Assembly (NCBI RefSeq): GCF_013414195.1
Contig: NZ_JAATTV010000007.1
Coordinates: 1-64,000 of the forward strand
Reading direction: 5' to 3'
DNA: 64,000 bases
DNA from: Psychrobacter sp. BI730
Lineage (GTDB): Bacteria; Pseudomonadota; Gammaproteobacteria; Pseudomonadales; Moraxellaceae
Shown: one piece after another, positions 36,338-45,893 of the stretch
Position numbering within the stretch: position 1 is the first letter of the stretch
Layout of the letters: each line of letters begins with the position of its first letter
Translations under genes and position numbers: made by a program
The notes under the pieces: generated by a model
Database searches by the model: none
Told to the model about the DNA's origin: nothing
The model's input: the letters and a program-made list of their open reading frames with translations, nothing else

Positions 36338-38824
36338 GCGGTCATACCAAGTATCAGCACGGTTGTCATCACCTTCACTTTGCTCGCTGCTACCTTCTGC
36401 ACCCTCAGATTCAACAGCTTCACCATTTGGAATTTCTAAACCTTCGCGGCGACGTTGTTGATTGATATCACCTTGCTGATTTTGGAACTGTATCTGTTCA
36501 CGAGCGCGATCTTGCTGATACAGGCTTAGCGCACAACTGCTGGCTTCTTCTGGTAGGTGAGCTGACATTACTGGTAGGTAGCGAGCGTTCGCACAGCGCT
36601 CATTAGACAGTTTGCCTGAATTGTTCTCTAGCCATAACCACTCGATACCTTCTGGCTCTGGTAGAGCAACCGGAGTCAGTTTTAGGCGTTTCATATAATC
36701 TACCCAAACTGGTAAGGCGCCAGTACCACCACTCAAGCCAATCGGTTTATTATCATCACGACCAACCCAAACGACACTCACATAGTTGCCACTATAGCCT
36801 GCAAACCAAGCATCACGGTAGTCATTTGTTGTGCCCGTTTTTCCGGCTAGGTTTAAATTACTGCCGAGCGATTGCGCACGTCTAGCCGTACCATTTGAGA
36901 CGACTTGCTGTAATGCATAGTTGGTCAAAAAGTTGGTTTCAGGTGGAATGCTACGCTGAGTGTTAAGCCCAGTACGCTGTAAAATACGGCCGCGATCATC
37001 AATGACCGTACGGATACTATGAATAGGCGTACGGAAGCCACCAGTGGCAAAGACTTGATAAATGCCAAGCATATCCATTGGACTCAAATTAACTGAGCCT
37101 AGTAATGCTGATGGGTAAGGTGGAATTTTTTCTTTGATGCCCATGCGCTGTAATTGCTTAGCAAAGGTATTAACGCCGAACTCCATACCTAAGCGTACTG
37201 CCGCTTGGTTATATGATTGAGACAATGCCGTGGTAAATGGTACATAGCCATGATCACGATTGTCATAGTTTTTAGGGTTCCAGTCAGTACCGTCGTTTAG
37301 ATTGACCGTAATAGGGGAATCATCTACTGAACTGGCTAAGTTATAACGACCGCTCTCAAGCGCAGTCATATAAATGATAGGCTTCAGCAGTGAGCCAACT
37401 TGGCGTTTGGCGTCGACCGCGCGGTTAAACCCTGTAAATTCACTACCACTACCTACGACAGATACTAGCTCGCCAGTCTCAGGATTGGCACTCACTAACG
37501 CGCCTTGTAAATCCTTAGTTTTGCTACTATTACGGCGCAGTTCACCAAGTTTTCTATCAACGGCTTTATCTGCGGCCAATTGAGCGATAGGGTCTAGAGT
37601 ACTGATAATAATCAGACCTTCGTTTTTGAGGTCGTCAGAATAGTAAACGGTATTTAGTTCACGTTTGACAATATCTAAGAAATCAGGGAACTGGCTTTTG
37701 CCTTCAGCAGGCTTATCCACGATGCCAAGCGGTTGCTTTAAGGCTTTGTCGTAGTCTTCTTGGCTCAATGTGCCCATGGTCAGCATGTTGTTAAGCACCA
37801 CATCACGGCGTGCTTTTGAGTCGTTTGGGTTACGACGTGGGTTATAGATACTTGGGCCTTTTGCCATACCAACCAGCATCGCTTGCTGATCTAAGCGCAG
37901 CTCATTAAGTGGTTTGTCAAAATAAAACTGTGATGCCAAACCAAAACCATTAATAGAGCGATTGCCATTTTGACCTAAATAAATCTCGTTCAAATAGGTC
38001 TGTAAAATTTCATCTTTGCTGTAATGCATCTCAAGTAGCACGGCCATCAATGCTTCATTGGCTTTGCGTTTGATGGTACGATCTGAATTGAGGTAAAAGT
38101 TTTTAATCAGCTGCTGGGTAATGGTCGAGCCACCTTGTCTGGCCCCACCAGTAAAGTTATTAATTACGGCACGGGCGATACCACGTACCGATACCCCTTT
38201 ATGCTCATAAAACGCGCGATCTTCGGTGGCGATAAGGGCATCAATTAACGGCTGAGGCACTTCGTCCAAAGACACAACCATCCGATCTTCATTACTGTCG
38301 GGATAGATACCACCGATATTAACAGGCTCTAGACGAATGATACCGCTTTTGGCAGGTAGGGTACTCTGGATAGATTCTACTTTATTGCCAGAAATCGTCA
38401 TCTTAATGACTTGCTCGGCATCTTTGTCATTGGCGCTATACGTAAAGCCGCGCGTGTGAATAAAGTAAGTATTGCCAGTCCGATGATAAGTACCTGTGCG
38501 GTCATAAGCCTTGTTGCTTTGATAATTAAGCAACTCTAGCCATGTCTTCATTGTATCTCTATCGACATTGGCGCCTTGATACAGCTCAAGCGGCTGCGAA
38601 TACACTTTGGCTGGAATGTCCCAGCGCTTGCCCTCAAACTTATGAGTAATGGTGCGATCAAGTTTGATCAAATATAGCGCCAACAGCACCATGCCTGCGA
38701 TGATGGTAATTAATAGCAGACTACTAAAGACCAAGCCGCGCTGCTGCGAGGGTAGCGTGCGCATAGCAGACTTAGATGACGCTGATAACTTGGTATTTGG
38801 TAACTTGTAATTAGGTTTTTGCAC
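36320..38824 (-). CDS. mrcB: Bifunctional penicillin-binding protein 1b
   Basis: Class A PBP that polymerises and cross-links peptidoglycan. 834 residues: short cytoplasmic tail, transmembrane helix (about 32-50), UB2H-like region, GT51 glycosyltransferase (EDRAFYEHKGVSVRGIARA, GGSTITQQLIKNFYL) and transpeptidase with S478-x-x-K481, SYN (SQSYNQAA) and KTG (AGKTGTTNDYR). The start codon is GTG 38824 with no clear ribosome-binding site; ATG 38764 is possible. The C-terminal tail is acidic and ends in AVEWF within a tandem repeat. The following lipoprotein gene may encode its activator. Confidence 0.95.
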   Translation of the reverse strand: MQKPNYKLPNTKLSASSKSAMRTLPSQQRGLVFSSLLLITIIAGMVLLALYLIKLDRTITHKFEGKRWDIPAKVYSQPLELYQGANVDRDTMKTWLELLNYQSNKAYDRTGTYHRTGNTYFIHTRGFTYSANDKDAEQVIKMTISGNKVESIQSTLPAKSGIIRLEPVNIGGIYPDSNEDRMVVSLDEVPQPLIDALIATEDRAFYEHKGVSVRGIARAVINNFTGGARQGGSTITQQLIKNFYLNSDRTIKRKANEALMAVLLEMHYSKDEILQTYLNEIYLGQNGNRSINGFGLASQFYFDKPLNELRLDQQAMLVGMAKGPSIYNPRRNPNDSKARRDVVLNNMLTMGTLSQEDYDKALKQPLGIVDKPAEGKSQFPDFLDIVKRELNTVYYSDDLKNEGLIIISTLDPIAQLAADKAVDRKLGELRRNSSKTKDLQGALVSANPETGELVSVVGSGSEFTGFNRAVDAKRQVGSLLKPIIYMTALESGRYNLASSVDDSPITVNLNDGTDWNPKNYDNRDHGYVPFTTALSQSYNQAAVRLGMEFGVNTFAKQLQRMGIKEKIPPYPSALLGSVNLSPMDMLGIYQVFATGGFRTPIHSIRTVIDDRGRILQRTGLNTQRSIPPETNFLTNYALQQVVSNGTARRAQSLGSNLNLAGKTGTTNDYRDAWFAGYSGNYVSVVWVGRDDNKPIGLSGGTGALPVWVDYMKRLKLTPVALPEPEGIEWLWLENNSGKLSNERCANARYLPVMSAHLPEEASSCALSLYQQDRAREQIQFQNQQGDINQQRRREGLEIPNGEAVESEGAEGSSEQSEGDDNRADTWYDRAVEWF

Positions 38825-39261
38825 GGATGTCGCACCATTTTTGGATAAAAAACTGCCTCATAATGACGCAAATTGATAAATTTTTCAATCTATCATCGTC
38901 AACGCGGGCATTTATTGGTCGTAGGCCATGAGCGATGGTACTGCTCATAGCAATGGCTTATAGTATAATCCCTATTAAAATACCGATACTTGTAAGAAAG
39001 CATCAGTCACTTTCAATCTGGTAGATAAACGCCATATAAGATAACAATTTACGATTGCCCTCACGATGTATTTTGTATGAATTCGCTGTTGCTAATTGTT
39101 TGCTATTAGCCGTTTGTTATTAATACTATGCTACTAGCGGTAGTGATATTTATGTGATTAAAAACGGCTCTATTGCATGACGTACAGTACAGTTAATACG
39201 AGCAAGTTTGCTTTAAATGAATGCATTTTAAGCAAGCCTGTCAAAGGAAGTAAGCGCGACT
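38825..39261. other. Divergent region between mrcB and ccoI
   Basis: 437 AT-rich bases with no gene. It must contain promoters for both genes; a TATAAT hexamer at 38964-38969 on the plus strand is the only recognisable element, without a good -35. I looked for an FNR-type palindrome and saw no convincing one. Confidence 0.5.
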
Positions 39262-42060
39262 ATGTCTAGTATCCCATCATCAGTATCATCTGCTACTAAT
39301 CATTCTTATGAAGACACTTCTATCATCGAAGGCTTAGTGCTCCCGCTGGCTGATCACTGTTTCCACTGCGGCGACCCCGTACCTCAGCCACCCTTTTATG
39401 CTGAGATATTAGGTCAGTCACGAGAGATGTGTTGTATGGGCTGTCAGTTAGCTGCCCAAAGCATTGTAGAGGCTGGTCTTGAGCAATACTATCTTGACCG
39501 TTCAGAGATTAACCGTACGGCAAGTTTGCCAACTCAGCTGACGCGCCTCGAAGTCTATGATCATGACGAGATAAAATCGCAGTTCGTTTATGCGCAAGAT
39601 GGCATGTCAGTAGCAGAGCTGTCTGTTAATAACTTACGCTGTGCTGCCTGTACTTGGCTGATTGAATCACGTCTCGATGAGCTAGAGGGTATTGGTAAAT
39701 GTCAGGTAAATTTGACCAACCAGCGTATGCGGGTCATTTGGGATGAAAACAAATTACCTATCAGTCGTATTTTAGCGGTCATCAACGAAATCGGCTACGA
39801 AGCCAAGCCTTATCGCCAAGATACCCACGAAGCCATGTTGGCGCGTCATAACAGTCAGATGTTATTGCGTCTGGGTATCGCAGCGTTAGGTTCAATGCAG
39901 GCGATGATGTATGCCGTTGCGCTTTATTTTGGCGAGTATAGCGACATGTTGATATTCCAGCGTGACTTTTTGCGTTGGGTATCTTTATTTGTGAGCACGC
40001 CTGTATTTTTCTATGCTGGTATTCCGTTTTTCACTTCAGCATGGTCAGCGATTCGTGCGCGCCAAGTCAATATGGATGTGCCCGTCAGTCTTGCGTTGAT
40101 TATTACTTTCTTTGCCAGTCTCTACGCCACTATCACTGGGCAAGGGGAGACATACTATGACTCGGTCAGCATGTTTATTTTCTTTTTGTTGGCAGGGCGT
40201 TATATCGAGCATAACGCACGTCTAAAAGCTGCGACTATGGCTAATGATTTGGTCGTAGTTGAGCCGGTATTAGTACAAAAAGTCGCTGAAGACAAATCAG
40301 CAGCTGAGCATATTTTACAGCAGCTGAAAGAAAATACGTCTCAACAAGATGAAGCTATCGAAGATAATGCTCAAAAGGGTTCGAGTGTAGCGGCTGAAGT
40401 TATGCCTCATTTTATGCAGCGTATGGATGCCAATGTTCATCAGATCACATCGCGTATCGCTCAAGATTGGCAGCAGTCACGCAACCAACAGAGTGCGCTA
40501 TCACAACCCGAAGGCGATATAGAGTCGAAGCAAATGGTCACCGCTCACAGTCTGCAAGTGGGTGATATTATTTTGGTTGAGGCGGGCTCTGAGATTATCA
40601 GTGATGGTATTTTGCTAAGTTCTACTGCAACGGTGTCACAAAGTCTACTGACGGGCGAAGGTGATTTAATCATCAAATCCCAAGGTGATTATATTGTCGG
40701 CGGTGCACAAAACGATAGCCAGCCGTTTGAAATGCTAGTCACTGCATTGCCAAAAGATAGTCAGATAGGTTTAATTGATCGATTGATGAATCGTGCCATG
40801 AGCGAAAAACCCAAATTGGCGCAGCAAGCAGATAAGCTAGCACGTTGGTTTGTGGCGCGCATTTTGGTGTTATCCGTCTTAGTATTTGTCGGCTGGTATA
40901 TTGTTGACCCAAGCCAAGCGATTTGGGCAACCGTGGCAGTCTTAGTGGCTACTTGTCCTTGTGCATTGTCATTGGCGACGCCGATTGCCTTGACCGTCTC
41001 AACCAATCGTCTGGCGAGTTATGGTTTTTTGACGACGCGTGGACATACACTACAAACGCTAGCTGAAATCACGCATGTCGCTTTTGATAAGACAGGCACG
41101 CTGACTTATGGCAAACCAAATTTATTAAATATCGAGTTAATAAGACCAAAAAGCCAGACCGAAATTGACGATTTATCATTAACAGCGCAAAAAGATACGC
41201 TGCTGGCCATTGCAGCTGCACTAGAAGTAGGGAGTCGTCATCCAATTGCCCACGCGTTACTGACGGCGGCCTATCAGTTACACCTGCCATCGACGCAAGC
41301 CGTACAGCATTATCCAGCAGGCGGTGTAGAAGCAATGATTGATGGCACTGTATATCGAATCGGTCATAAAGACTTTGCGTTAGATAAAACAGATAATAGC
41401 GTCAATGATATAGATGCTAGTAATGATTTAACCATCGATCTAGTAGCGCAACGAGCCAGCTCAGCAGTGCTGTTATCTTGTCAGAACACTGATGATAACG
41501 GATGGCAGGCGCTGGCATGCTTTTATTTCAATGACAAGGTACGTGATAGTGCGCAGTCGATGCTCAATACGCTCAAAGGACTAGGTATCGAGTCTGTTAT
41601 GTTGACAGGTGATCCAAGCCCGCAAGCGCTAGTCATGGCTGAGAACTTGGGAATGCAAGCAGCATACAATGGACTATCACCAACTGATAAGGTCAATCAT
41701 ATCCAGCAGTTGCAAGCTAATGGTGCTGTGGTATTGATGGTAGGTGATGGTATCAACGATGCACCAGTGCTAGCCGCAGCAGATGTGTCGACCTCGATTG
41801 CAGGTGCGGCAGACTTAGCACAAGTATCTAGTGATAGTATTATCTTAAATGGACAGATCGAGGCCATCACTGCGGCTAAACGCATCTCTGATAAGACGGA
41901 ACGTATTATCAAGCAAAATTTCCGTTGGGCGCTCGCTTACAACAGTATCGTCCTGATACCAGCGGCTTTAGGCTATGTGCCACCATGGCTCGCTGCAATT
42001 GGTATGTCGCTCAGCTCATTGTTTGTTGTATTAAATGCATTGCGTCTAAAACGTGCTTAG
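39262..42060 (+). CDS. ccoI: Copper-translocating P1B-type ATPase for cbb3 oxidase assembly (CcoI/FixI)
   Basis: 932 residues. N-terminal CFHCG and CCMGC cysteine clusters, then a heavy-metal domain with CAAC (NLRCAACTWLI) mark the CcoI branch, which exports copper for cytochrome cbb3 oxidase. Eight hydrophobic helices, CPC in ATCPCALSLATP, actuator TGE in SLLTGEG, phosphorylated Asp in DKTGTLT, and GDGINDAPVL follow. Between the helices and the actuator core, about residues 343-424, is a Gln, Glu and Ser-rich insertion not usual in the family. No cbb3 genes are in the window. Confidence 0.8.
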   Translation: MSSIPSSVSSATNHSYEDTSIIEGLVLPLADHCFHCGDPVPQPPFYAEILGQSREMCCMGCQLAAQSIVEAGLEQYYLDRSEINRTASLPTQLTRLEVYDHDEIKSQFVYAQDGMSVAELSVNNLRCAACTWLIESRLDELEGIGKCQVNLTNQRMRVIWDENKLPISRILAVINEIGYEAKPYRQDTHEAMLARHNSQMLLRLGIAALGSMQAMMYAVALYFGEYSDMLIFQRDFLRWVSLFVSTPVFFYAGIPFFTSAWSAIRARQVNMDVPVSLALIITFFASLYATITGQGETYYDSVSMFIFFLLAGRYIEHNARLKAATMANDLVVVEPVLVQKVAEDKSAAEHILQQLKENTSQQDEAIEDNAQKGSSVAAEVMPHFMQRMDANVHQITSRIAQDWQQSRNQQSALSQPEGDIESKQMVTAHSLQVGDIILVEAGSEIISDGILLSSTATVSQSLLTGEGDLIIKSQGDYIVGGAQNDSQPFEMLVTALPKDSQIGLIDRLMNRAMSEKPKLAQQADKLARWFVARILVLSVLVFVGWYIVDPSQAIWATVAVLVATCPCALSLATPIALTVSTNRLASYGFLTTRGHTLQTLAEITHVAFDKTGTLTYGKPNLLNIELIRPKSQTEIDDLSLTAQKDTLLAIAAALEVGSRHPIAHALLTAAYQLHLPSTQAVQHYPAGGVEAMIDGTVYRIGHKDFALDKTDNSVNDIDASNDLTIDLVAQRASSAVLLSCQNTDDNGWQALACFYFNDKVRDSAQSMLNTLKGLGIESVMLTGDPSPQALVMAENLGMQAAYNGLSPTDKVNHIQQLQANGAVVLMVGDGINDAPVLAAADVSTSIAGAADLAQVSSDSIILNGQIEAITAAKRISDKTERIIKQNFRWALAYNSIVLIPAALGYVPPWLAAIGMSLSSLFVVLNALRLKRA

Positions 42061-42108
42061 TCTCTTTAAAAAGCATTTAATGTAAACAGGTCTGTAAAGT
42101 TTGCCCAT

Positions 42109-42146
42109 AAAAAAACCGCCTTGCATCAAATGGAAGGCGGTTTTTT
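42109..42146. terminator. Bidirectional terminator between ccoI and the BI-1 gene
   Basis: AAAAAACCGCCTT pairs with its complement around a 10-nt loop, ending in six T residues on either strand. It is about 50 bases after the ccoI stop and 34 bases beyond the stop of the facing gene. Confidence 0.92.
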
Positions 42147-42179
42147 CTATACAGAGATACTGTTAGGTTACTCTTACAA

Positions 42180-42902
42180 TTAGTCTTGTAGATAGCTTAG
42201 CAGACGCATAAATTCGATATACATCCAGACGAGGGTTGCAAGAATACCAATACTGAACAACCATTCGTAATCTTCAGACACACCCATCGCAACACCGCGA
42301 TCAATATTATCGAAATCTAATAGCAAGGTGAAAGAAGCGATAACGATGACAAATAAGCTAAAGCCAATAGCGATAGCGCCACCTTCAAATAGGAACGGCA
42401 ATGATGAACCAAACGCTAGAGAAAGTACCCACTGTGCTACATAAACAAGCATAATGGCAATAACCGCTGAGGTCACGATAGAGCGGAACTTTTCAGTAAC
42501 CTTAACTAGACCTGAACGATATAGACCAAGCATAACTGCAGCTGTGACGAAAGTTGCACACATTGCAGTGACTGGTACTGTTGGATACATTCTCATGAAA
42601 AATAATGAGATGCCGCCCAAAAAGATACCTTCTAACAAGGCGTAAGGCACTGCCAAAGTCTTGGCTTTTTGCGGCTTAAAGGTAATAAAAAGAGCCAGAA
42701 CAAACGCAGCAATCATGCTACCAAAGGCTGCCATCGTAATAAAACCTTGCGATAAACCTGCCATAAGCGCATAAAAGAAAAAGCCCACACCAGTAATGGC
42801 TGATAAACCAAGTAACAAGCTGGTCTTTTGAATTACGCCCTTGACCGTCATTGGATTACCGCCGATCGCAAGTTCTGCGCGACTGACAATAGGATTGGCC
42901 AT
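42180..42902 (-). CDS. Bax inhibitor-1 / YccA family membrane protein
   Basis: 240 residues with about seven hydrophobic helices, the layout of the BI-1 (TMBIM) family. Typical segments are the PYALLEGIFLGGISLFF helix and the loop LLLDFDNIDRGV with conserved acidic residues, which act as a pH-sensitive latch for calcium leak in the Bacillus homologue YetJ. E. coli YccA inhibits FtsH proteolysis. Either role is possible here. AAGGA is eight bases before the ATG. Confidence 0.88.
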   Translation of the reverse strand: MANPIVSRAELAIGGNPMTVKGVIQKTSLLLGLSAITGVGFFFYALMAGLSQGFITMAAFGSMIAAFVLALFITFKPQKAKTLAVPYALLEGIFLGGISLFFMRMYPTVPVTAMCATFVTAAVMLGLYRSGLVKVTEKFRSIVTSAVIAIMLVYVAQWVLSLAFGSSLPFLFEGGAIAIGFSLFVIVIASFTLLLDFDNIDRGVAMGVSEDYEWLFSIGILATLVWMYIEFMRLLSYLQD

Positions 42903-43221
42903 ACATAAGTCCTTAATAATAAAATATAAAAATAGTAATGTTAGTTACTTTAGCAAAACCGCCATTATTGTCAACTGTGTTTACGTGACAACTGCTGCGG
43001 TGCAACCTCAGGCTGCTCATTGGCTAGCGCATCGGGCTACTGTATCGCTCAATACGCTAATTGAAAAACTGAACAGACAGACTCGGCTAAGTAAAACATT
43101 CGATAGCTTTGATATGGGGTCAGTTACGACAGTTAACAACGATAATTCATAAACATGCTAGTCTAAGCGCGCATTTATCGCTATCATTACCTTGTACCTC
43201 ACCGTTATACCGAGTCGTTTT
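42903..43221. other. Divergent region between the BI-1 gene and nadK
   Basis: 319 bases without a credible gene. It should hold two divergent promoters; none is clear enough to place. Confidence 0.4.
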
Positions 43222-44226
43222 ATGGAAAACTCAGCGCAGTCAGCAAGATTGCCACACTTACATGAATCAGAGCTATTCCACGCTATTAAAAACCCCGCCT
43301 TTAGGCGTATTGGTCTAATGGGCCGTGCTGGTAAACGTAGTGTCACTCAAAGCTTGGTACAGATTGCCCAAACCGTCAATGATATGAATTTGACGTTAAT
43401 AATGGATGTACAAACGGCCAATTTACCAACGCTTGACCTCACAGATATAGAAAGAGTCAAAATCGTCAAACGTGGTTTGATTGGTGAGATTTGTGATTTG
43501 GTTATTGTTGTTGGCGGTGATGGGTCGATATTGCATGCTGCCGAAGCATTGGCACGCTACCGTGTCCCAGTATTAGGGGTTAACCGTGGTCGTCTCGGGT
43601 TTTTGGCAGATGTCAAACCTGATGAAGCTGCGTTTAAGTTACGCCAAGTATTGATGGGAGACTATCAACTGGATCATCGGTTTTTATTGACGATGGAGAT
43701 ACGAGAAGGGCGCAAAATTATTCATGAAGATATGGCGCTGAATGACATCGTACTGCACGCTGGTAAATCGGTACATATGATTGATTTTCAGATGAAAATT
43801 GATGGACATGACGTTTATAGACAGCATAGTGATGGCTTGATAGCGGCAACGCCAACTGGTTCTACCGCTTACGCCTTATCAGGCGGCGGTCCAATCATTC
43901 ATCCGAGTATGGACGCTATTTGTCTGGTGCCGATGCATCCCCATACATTATCTAGCAGACCGATTGTGGTCAGCGGTAACAGTGAGGTCTGTATTCGTAT
44001 CCACGAAGACAATCGTACTCAGCCGATGGTAAGTGCGGATGGTAAGCCAAGCGTGCCACTTGAGCAAGAGCAGCGCTTACATATTCGTAAGCATCCGGAT
44101 AAGCTTACCTTGTTGCACCCGCCTGGGTTTGATTTTTATGAGGCCTGCCGTACAAAGCTGCACTGGAACGTACATGCCGAAGAATTCAGTCTTGATGTCG
44201 ATGATGATATTATAGACGATGAATAA
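43222..44226 (+). CDS. nadK: NAD kinase
   Basis: Makes NADP from NAD and ATP. From ATG 43222 the protein has 334 residues. The GGDG signature is at 98-101 (VVGGDGSIL), with D100 catalytic, followed by GVNRGRLGFLAD, the NDIVLH and TPTGSTAYALSGGGPI loops, and PHTLSSRPIVV. The frame continues upstream to a TTG at 43192 but nothing supports that start. About 35 extra residues precede the domain compared with E. coli NadK. A DUF1315 gene follows after 84 bases. Confidence 0.95.
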   Translation: MENSAQSARLPHLHESELFHAIKNPAFRRIGLMGRAGKRSVTQSLVQIAQTVNDMNLTLIMDVQTANLPTLDLTDIERVKIVKRGLIGEICDLVIVVGGDGSILHAAEALARYRVPVLGVNRGRLGFLADVKPDEAAFKLRQVLMGDYQLDHRFLLTMEIREGRKIIHEDMALNDIVLHAGKSVHMIDFQMKIDGHDVYRQHSDGLIAATPTGSTAYALSGGGPIIHPSMDAICLVPMHPHTLSSRPIVVSGNSEVCIRIHEDNRTQPMVSADGKPSVPLEQEQRLHIRKHPDKLTLLHPPGFDFYEACRTKLHWNVHAEEFSLDVDDDIIDDE

Positions 44227-44310
44227 GCGTATCTATTAGAGCATGTTTTCAAATCGTCCAATAGCCATCAAAAAAATATGATGAAAAAATAGTAGTGGAG
44301 AGTAGGCAAG

Positions 44311-44622
44311 ATGGATAAACAAACAATACTAGCCAGTCTAACACCGGAAGTGGTTGATAAATTTCGTATGGCAATTGAGCTAGGTAAATGGCCTGACGGT
44401 CGTAAGATTACCGCTGAGCAGCGCGAGACTTGTATGCAAGCAGTGATGGTATGGGAGCATGAGCATCTGCCGCCAGCTGAGCGTACAGGTTATATTCATA
44501 AACCCGTAAAAGACGATGGCTCTGTCGTTGGTGCTGAATGTGATGTCGAGCATGAGAATCACTACCCTAATATGCCAAATCCTAAAGGTGCGGTACAGCC
44601 TGTTAAGTTTCGTGATAAATAG
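44311..44622 (+). CDS. DUF1315 (YeaC-like) protein
   Basis: 103 residues with LASLTPEVVDKFRMAIELGKWPDGRKITAEQRETCMQAVMVWE, the signature of the small DUF1315 family found in many gammaproteobacteria. A conserved HKP turn and an acidic/His tail follow. Function is unknown. GGAG lies upstream of the ATG; it is likely co-transcribed with nadK and followed by a terminator. Confidence 0.85.
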   Translation: MDKQTILASLTPEVVDKFRMAIELGKWPDGRKITAEQRETCMQAVMVWEHEHLPPAERTGYIHKPVKDDGSVVGAECDVEHENHYPNMPNPKGAVQPVKFRDK

Positions 44623-44666
44623 GTTTATAAGAAGTCTATAATGGTTGTTATAAAGACAATTATCAT

Positions 44667-44699
44667 AAAAAAGCCACGCTATATAGCGTGGCTTTTTTT
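44667..44699. terminator. Bidirectional terminator after the DUF1315 gene
   Basis: AAAAAGCCACGCTAT pairs perfectly with its complement, with A- and T-runs on both sides. It separates the nadK unit from the converging HopJ-family gene. Confidence 0.93.
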
Positions 44700-44748
44700 A
44701 TTTTATCAATTATTAAATTATCAGAAATAGCTTAATCATCATAAATGA

Positions 44749-45123
44749 TTAAATAGCAGTCGTATCAACACTAGGACGAACCGTTAGCGGGTTCTTTTGC
44801 ATCAAAAATCCTTGCCAGCCCCAATGTAAAAAATTACGGATATTGGCATGATCGGTACCGTTAGGCGTTGCTTGAACCTTGGCATAATGCTCGCCAAATA
44901 GTTTAAGCGTGTCTAATTGGTTCAGGCCATGGTGCTTAGCAAAACCAAAAATCTTTGCGCTACCTTCGTTCTCACCGGCTGCATTATGTACCATTCCATT
45001 TACGAAAGGAGCAGGCGCATAGCGATAAAAATCATCGATAAAGCTGATGACATCATTGAATCCAATGGCTTTTTTGTTCAAACCATTAAGTAATGCCGAT
45101 ACATCTGATTGGCGGATACTCAT
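44749..45123 (-). CDS. HopJ type III effector family protein
   Basis: 124 residues matching the HopJ family: FIDDFYRYAPAPFVNGMVHNAAGENEGSAKIFGFAKHHGL followed by FGEHYAKVQATPNGTDHANIRNFLHWGW. The name comes from a Pseudomonas syringae candidate effector, but homologues are common in free-living bacteria without a type III system. No secretion genes are seen here, so a housekeeping role is more likely. GAGGT lies about ten bases before the ATG. Confidence 0.85.
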   Translation of the reverse strand: MSIRQSDVSALLNGLNKKAIGFNDVISFIDDFYRYAPAPFVNGMVHNAAGENEGSAKIFGFAKHHGLNQLDTLKLFGEHYAKVQATPNGTDHANIRNFLHWGWQGFLMQKNPLTVRPSVDTTAI

Positions 45124-45224
45124 AAATAAATGACCTCAGAGCAGATTAAAAAAACAATATAATATTTATGTGTGCTCAATGATGATAGTAGCCGTTGAGC
45201 GTTCAGCATTATAATTTAGCTAGC

Positions 45225-45470
45225 TTAGCGATTAAAGTAGTCTTCATCATCAAACGAAGGCGAAAAGTTGCCTTGTTCAAGATGCTGCATTTGCGACTGT
45301 ACAGAACGCTCATGCTGAATACGTTGATAAATCTCTTCGCGGTGTACTGCAATATCTTTAGGTGCGTTTACACCGATACGTACTTGATTGCCTTTGACGC
45401 CTAGAACCGTCACACTTACTTCGTCGCCAATCATTAGCGTTTCGCCCACGCGGCGTGTCAAAATTAACAT
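45225..45470 (-). CDS. csrA: Carbon storage regulator CsrA
   Basis: Dimeric RNA-binding translational regulator that binds GGA motifs in leaders. 81 residues: the first 60 are canonical ([39 protein letters not shown] is the known fold, with R44-equivalent in VHREEIY), then an unusual C-terminal tail of about 20 residues rich in Gln and acidic residues. AGGAG is seven bases before the ATG. Located after lysC, as in the alaS-lysC-csrA order of many gammaproteobacteria. Confidence 0.96.
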   Translation of the reverse strand: MLILTRRVGETLMIGDEVSVTVLGVKGNQVRIGVNAPKDIAVHREEIYQRIQHERSVQSQMQHLEQGNFSPSFDDEDYFNR

Positions 45471-45893
45471 GCGTCACACTCCTTATGTCGCATCAACAAA
45501 TTATTACTCATCAGATTACTTCTCAATTGCAGAACATCACCGCAGCACCAAACATGCAATATAACCATTATCACGATGCTCGATATCGTGCCAATAGCGG
45601 TAATGATAGGTAGATTCATTTAGCCCAAATGAAAGCCCCATTATAGGCGGCATAACAGATACTGTCACGGTTTTTCACAAAACTATTAGGTAAATGCTCA
45701 TTTCAACTATGCTAAAAAATAAAAATAGGACCTAAAAAGATCCTATTTTATTTAAGTACTGTTTTTATTTAGATATTATTAATTCAAAAGCTATTAATCT
45801 ATATGCTGTTTATCTACATACTATATAAAGTTATTAATAGCGGTTAATAGATAACCATCAATGCTAATGCTATATTTTAACAGTTTTTATGTC
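45471..45893. other. Region between csrA and lysC
   Basis: 423 AT-rich bases without a gene. It contains the presumed lysC terminator (45722-45749) and the csrA promoter region, for which no hexamer pair is clear. Confidence 0.5.
45722..45749 (-). terminator. Terminator-like hairpin between lysC and csrA
   Basis: AAAATAGGA pairs with TCCTATTTT around a 10-nt loop, with a further T-rich stretch on the reverse strand. It is 145 bases after the lysC stop, so csrA probably has its own promoter. Confidence 0.65.

Noticed and set aside
38870..38900. FNR/ANR-like palindrome upstream of ccoI
   Set aside because: TTGAT and the facing half-site have the wrong spacing and sequence for TTGAT-N4-ATCAA.
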